Shown piece by piece: positions 62,514-64,000 of a stretch of 64,000 bases of DNA. Below the pieces are notes generated by a model. That model was not told the DNA's origin. It ran no database searches and was given only the letters and a program-made list of their open reading frames with translations. The translations under genes were made by a program, and so were the position numbers. The stretch's first letter is position 1; the number at the start of each line of letters is the position of its first letter. Source of the DNA: JBHOQX01 sp042408595 (lineage in GTDB: Bacteria > Chloroflexota > Chloroflexia > Chloroflexales > Roseiflexaceae); contig JBHOQX010000130.1 in NCBI GenBank assembly GCA_042408595.1, positions 8,703 to 72,702 of the forward strand. The letters are read 5' to 3'.

Positions 62514-62616
62514 GGCGCAGACCTCCTCCCACGCTCAGGCGGGCGCATTCCGGGTCGAAAGCGAGCGGTATGACAGGCAGCAGATGGGTTGAGCCACTGC
62601 TGAGAAGCCTCTGAAA

Positions 62617-62693
62617 CGGGGAGGTTTGGCGGGCGCCGGCCTCCAAGACTCCTTTTGCCCCGCGTCGCCGCCGCCGCGCCCCAACGGGTGCAG
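62617..62693 (+). repeat. GGGAGGT-TGGCGGGC intergenic repeat, copy 3
   Basis: CGGGGAGGTTTGGCGGGCGC, then CGGCCTCCAAGACTCCTTTT, then GCCGCCGCGCCCCAACGGG at the end. Copies 1 and 2 are at 24401-24475 and 40111-40180. In the six-gene operon leader it lies on the template side of the transcript. Confidence 0.55.
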
Positions 62694-62924
62694 GATCGAA
62701 TCAGCGCACCCCGCCAGGATGCAGTCCATGCACGCTGCAATTCACAATTGCACTAAAGAACGGCGCGGCGCCGGGTTTTCGGGCAAGCGTTCCACGCGCA
62801 TGTCAGGGCAGGATGCCGCCGACACGTCCTTCGAGTCGCTCCGATGCGTGTGTGCGAGGCCGACGAAGCGAGGGGCGCCTTCGATCTGCGGACTGACAAG
62901 GGGGTCACTGCCACCAGATGGCCC

Positions 62925-62953
62925 AGTATAGCACGGAAAAGCCGACTTGTGGA
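62925..62953 (-). promoter_or_regulatory. Promoter of the six-gene operon
   Basis: On the minus strand: TCCACA (62948-62953; 4 of 6 match), 17-bp spacer, TGC then TATACT (62925-62930). Extended -10. About 410 bp before the first gene. Confidence 0.55.
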
Positions 62954-63066
62954 TGACAAAAGCAGCTCATCGGGCAGAGTTTAGCGGGCAGCGATCAGGC
63001 GATGGCGGATCGCGCAGATCGCTGAATCCCGAATCTTAGACTGTGGGCCACTGTCCGCGATCCCAC

Positions 63067-64000
63067 TCACGCGAGCACGCGCTGCAGCCCCTCCAGCAGC
63101 CGGTCGATCTCCGCCGGCGTGTTGTACCCCTGCACCGAGACGCGCAGCAGCGGCTGGCCATTGAAGCGCATGATCGGCACCTCGACGCCGAACTCGTCGT
63201 ACAGGCGGGCCTTGACCTGCGCCGCATCGCACGGCGGCAGCAGGAACGACCGCATCTGCACCCACCAATCGGCGCTGTCCGGGCTGGTCGGCGGCAGACC
63301 GGTCAGCGCCTCGATACGCGCCGAGGCCTCCAGGAGCAGCCGATGGCAGGCGGCGCGTACCGCCGGCCAGTTGTGGCGTGCCTGGAACGCGATCGCATCC
63401 GGGACAGCCAGCAGGGCGGTCGGGTCGTAGGTGCCAGTCCATTCAAACATATACTGGTACGGCTCGATGAACTCCTCCTCGGGCTCCCAGCCCCAGCTTA
63501 CGATCAGCGGCTGCAGCAGCGCCCGTTGCGCGCGGCGGACATACAGAAAGCCGGACGGGCGCGGCGCGCACAGCCATTTGTGGCAGTTGCCGGTGTAGAA
63601 ATCCGCGTCCAGCGCGTCGAGCTGGAGATCGAGCTGCCCGGGCGCGTGCGCCCCGTCGATCACCGTCAGGATGCCCGCCGCGCGCGCCCGCCGGCACAGC
63701 TCGGCCACCGGCAGGATGAGCGCGGTCGGCGAGGTGATGTGGCTCAGGAAGAGCACCCGTGTGCGCGCCGTCACCCCGGCCCACACCTGTTCCACGATCG
63801 CTGCCGCGCTCGTGACGGGCAGGGCGATCGGCTGGCGGATGAAGCGCGCCCCGCGCCGAGCGCAGACGAAGCGCCACGTCCGGTCGCAGGCGCCGTATTC
63901 GTGGTCGGTCGTCAGCACCTCGTCGCCGGGGCGCAGCGGCAGCGCGCGGGCGATGAGGTTGACGCCGTGGGTGGCGTTCGGCACGAACAGCAGGTCGGCG
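63067..64000 (-). CDS. Class-V aminotransferase, isopenicillin-N-epimerase-like, 5' end outside window
   Basis: PLP enzyme; the first residues are missing because the window ends. Visible support: VPNATHGVNLIARAL near the edge, TARTRVLFLSHITSPTALILP, IDGAHAPGQLDL, and the PLP Lys in DFYTGNCHKWLCAPRPSGFLYVRR. This GxxHKW pattern is shared by isopenicillin N epimerase and cysteine desulfurase relatives; with an added SWGWEPE block it resembles the epimerase branch. The substrate is not known. It lies upstream of the six-gene operon on the same strand, but a promoter between them suggests separate transcription. Confidence 0.85.
   Translation of the reverse strand, partial: ADLLFVPNATHGVNLIARALPLRPGDEVLTTDHEYGACDRTWRFVCARRGARFIRQPIALPVTSAAAIVEQVWAGVTARTRVLFLSHITSPTALILPVAELCRRARAAGILTVIDGAHAPGQLDLQLDALDADFYTGNCHKWLCAPRPSGFLYVRRAQRALLQPLIVSWGWEPEEEFIEPYQYMFEWTGTYDPTALLAVPDAIAFQARHNWPAVRAACHRLLLEASARIEALTGLPPTSPDSADWWVQMRSFLLPPCDAAQVKARLYDEFGVEVPIMRFNGQPLLRVSVQGYNTPAEIDRLLEGLQRVLA

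Larger units (their letters stand above)
62514..63066. other. Operon leader and promoter region
   Basis: About 550 bp without a gene. It holds the predicted promoter at 62925-62953, a leader of about 400 nt with the repeat at 62617-62693, and the 3' flank of the upstream class-V aminotransferase gene. No RNA family is recognised. Confidence 0.5.

Noticed and set aside
1..64000. Phage, transposon, integrase, CRISPR or tRNA/rRNA genes
   Set aside because: Searched by eye on both strands; none had the needed motifs or structure.

Overview
The window is G+C-rich chromosomal DNA with densely packed genes on both strands. It holds no rRNA or tRNA gene, no transposase and no CRISPR array that I can see. 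Gene families (double bPH2-domain protein, FtsH, YebC, RuvC, Eis-like GNAT, PucR regulator), archaeal-type Asd and many short intergenic repeats suggest a Chloroflexota bacterium, possibly near Chloroflexales. That placement is inference from gene content, not a phylogeny.

Left part (1-11.5 kb, + strand): housekeeping genes run PlsC-like acyltransferase (cut by the window edge), a double bPH2 membrane protein, an exported two-TM protein, tilS, hpt, ftsH, a yebC-family gene, ruvC and an isocitrate/isopropylmalate dehydrogenase relative. 11.5-17.3 kb (- strand): a PhoR/PhoB-like two-component pair, galK and an exported beta-helix repeat protein. 17.5-24.3 kb: an EamA transporter, a TetR regulator with a clear operator-promoter followed by an NAD(P)H-binding protein, two SAM methyltransferases, a HAD-like protein and a PLP aminotransferase. 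A dyad repeat abuts the stop codons of two of these genes.

24.5-28.5 kb (- strand): a threonine-family operon thrC-lysC-asd. Its leader shows a consensus promoter, a 29-residue leader peptide with eight Thr codons and an intrinsic terminator, which together look like a thr-type transcription attenuator. 28.5-41.3 kb: thioesterase, NIPSNAP protein, C39-like exported protease, a ComEC-like metallo-beta-lactamase-fold protein that has lost its metal motif, PcrA/UvrD helicase, an AraC regulator divergent from a PhyH dioxygenase, PucR regulator, Eis-like acetyltransferase, an orphan DNA methyltransferase and a Gfo/Idh/MocA oxidoreductase.

Right part (41.4-62.5 kb, - strand): a 21-kb, six-gene operon with translational coupling at three junctions. 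It encodes proteins of 212, 3280, 656, 343, 1331 and 1170 residues. I recognise only Asp-box (BNR) propeller repeats in the last one and a DUF6603-like region in the 3280-residue giant. None has an obvious signal peptide. A single promoter about 400 bp upstream is predicted. This is the best candidate for an undescribed system. The window ends inside a class-V aminotransferase (isopenicillin-N-epimerase-like).
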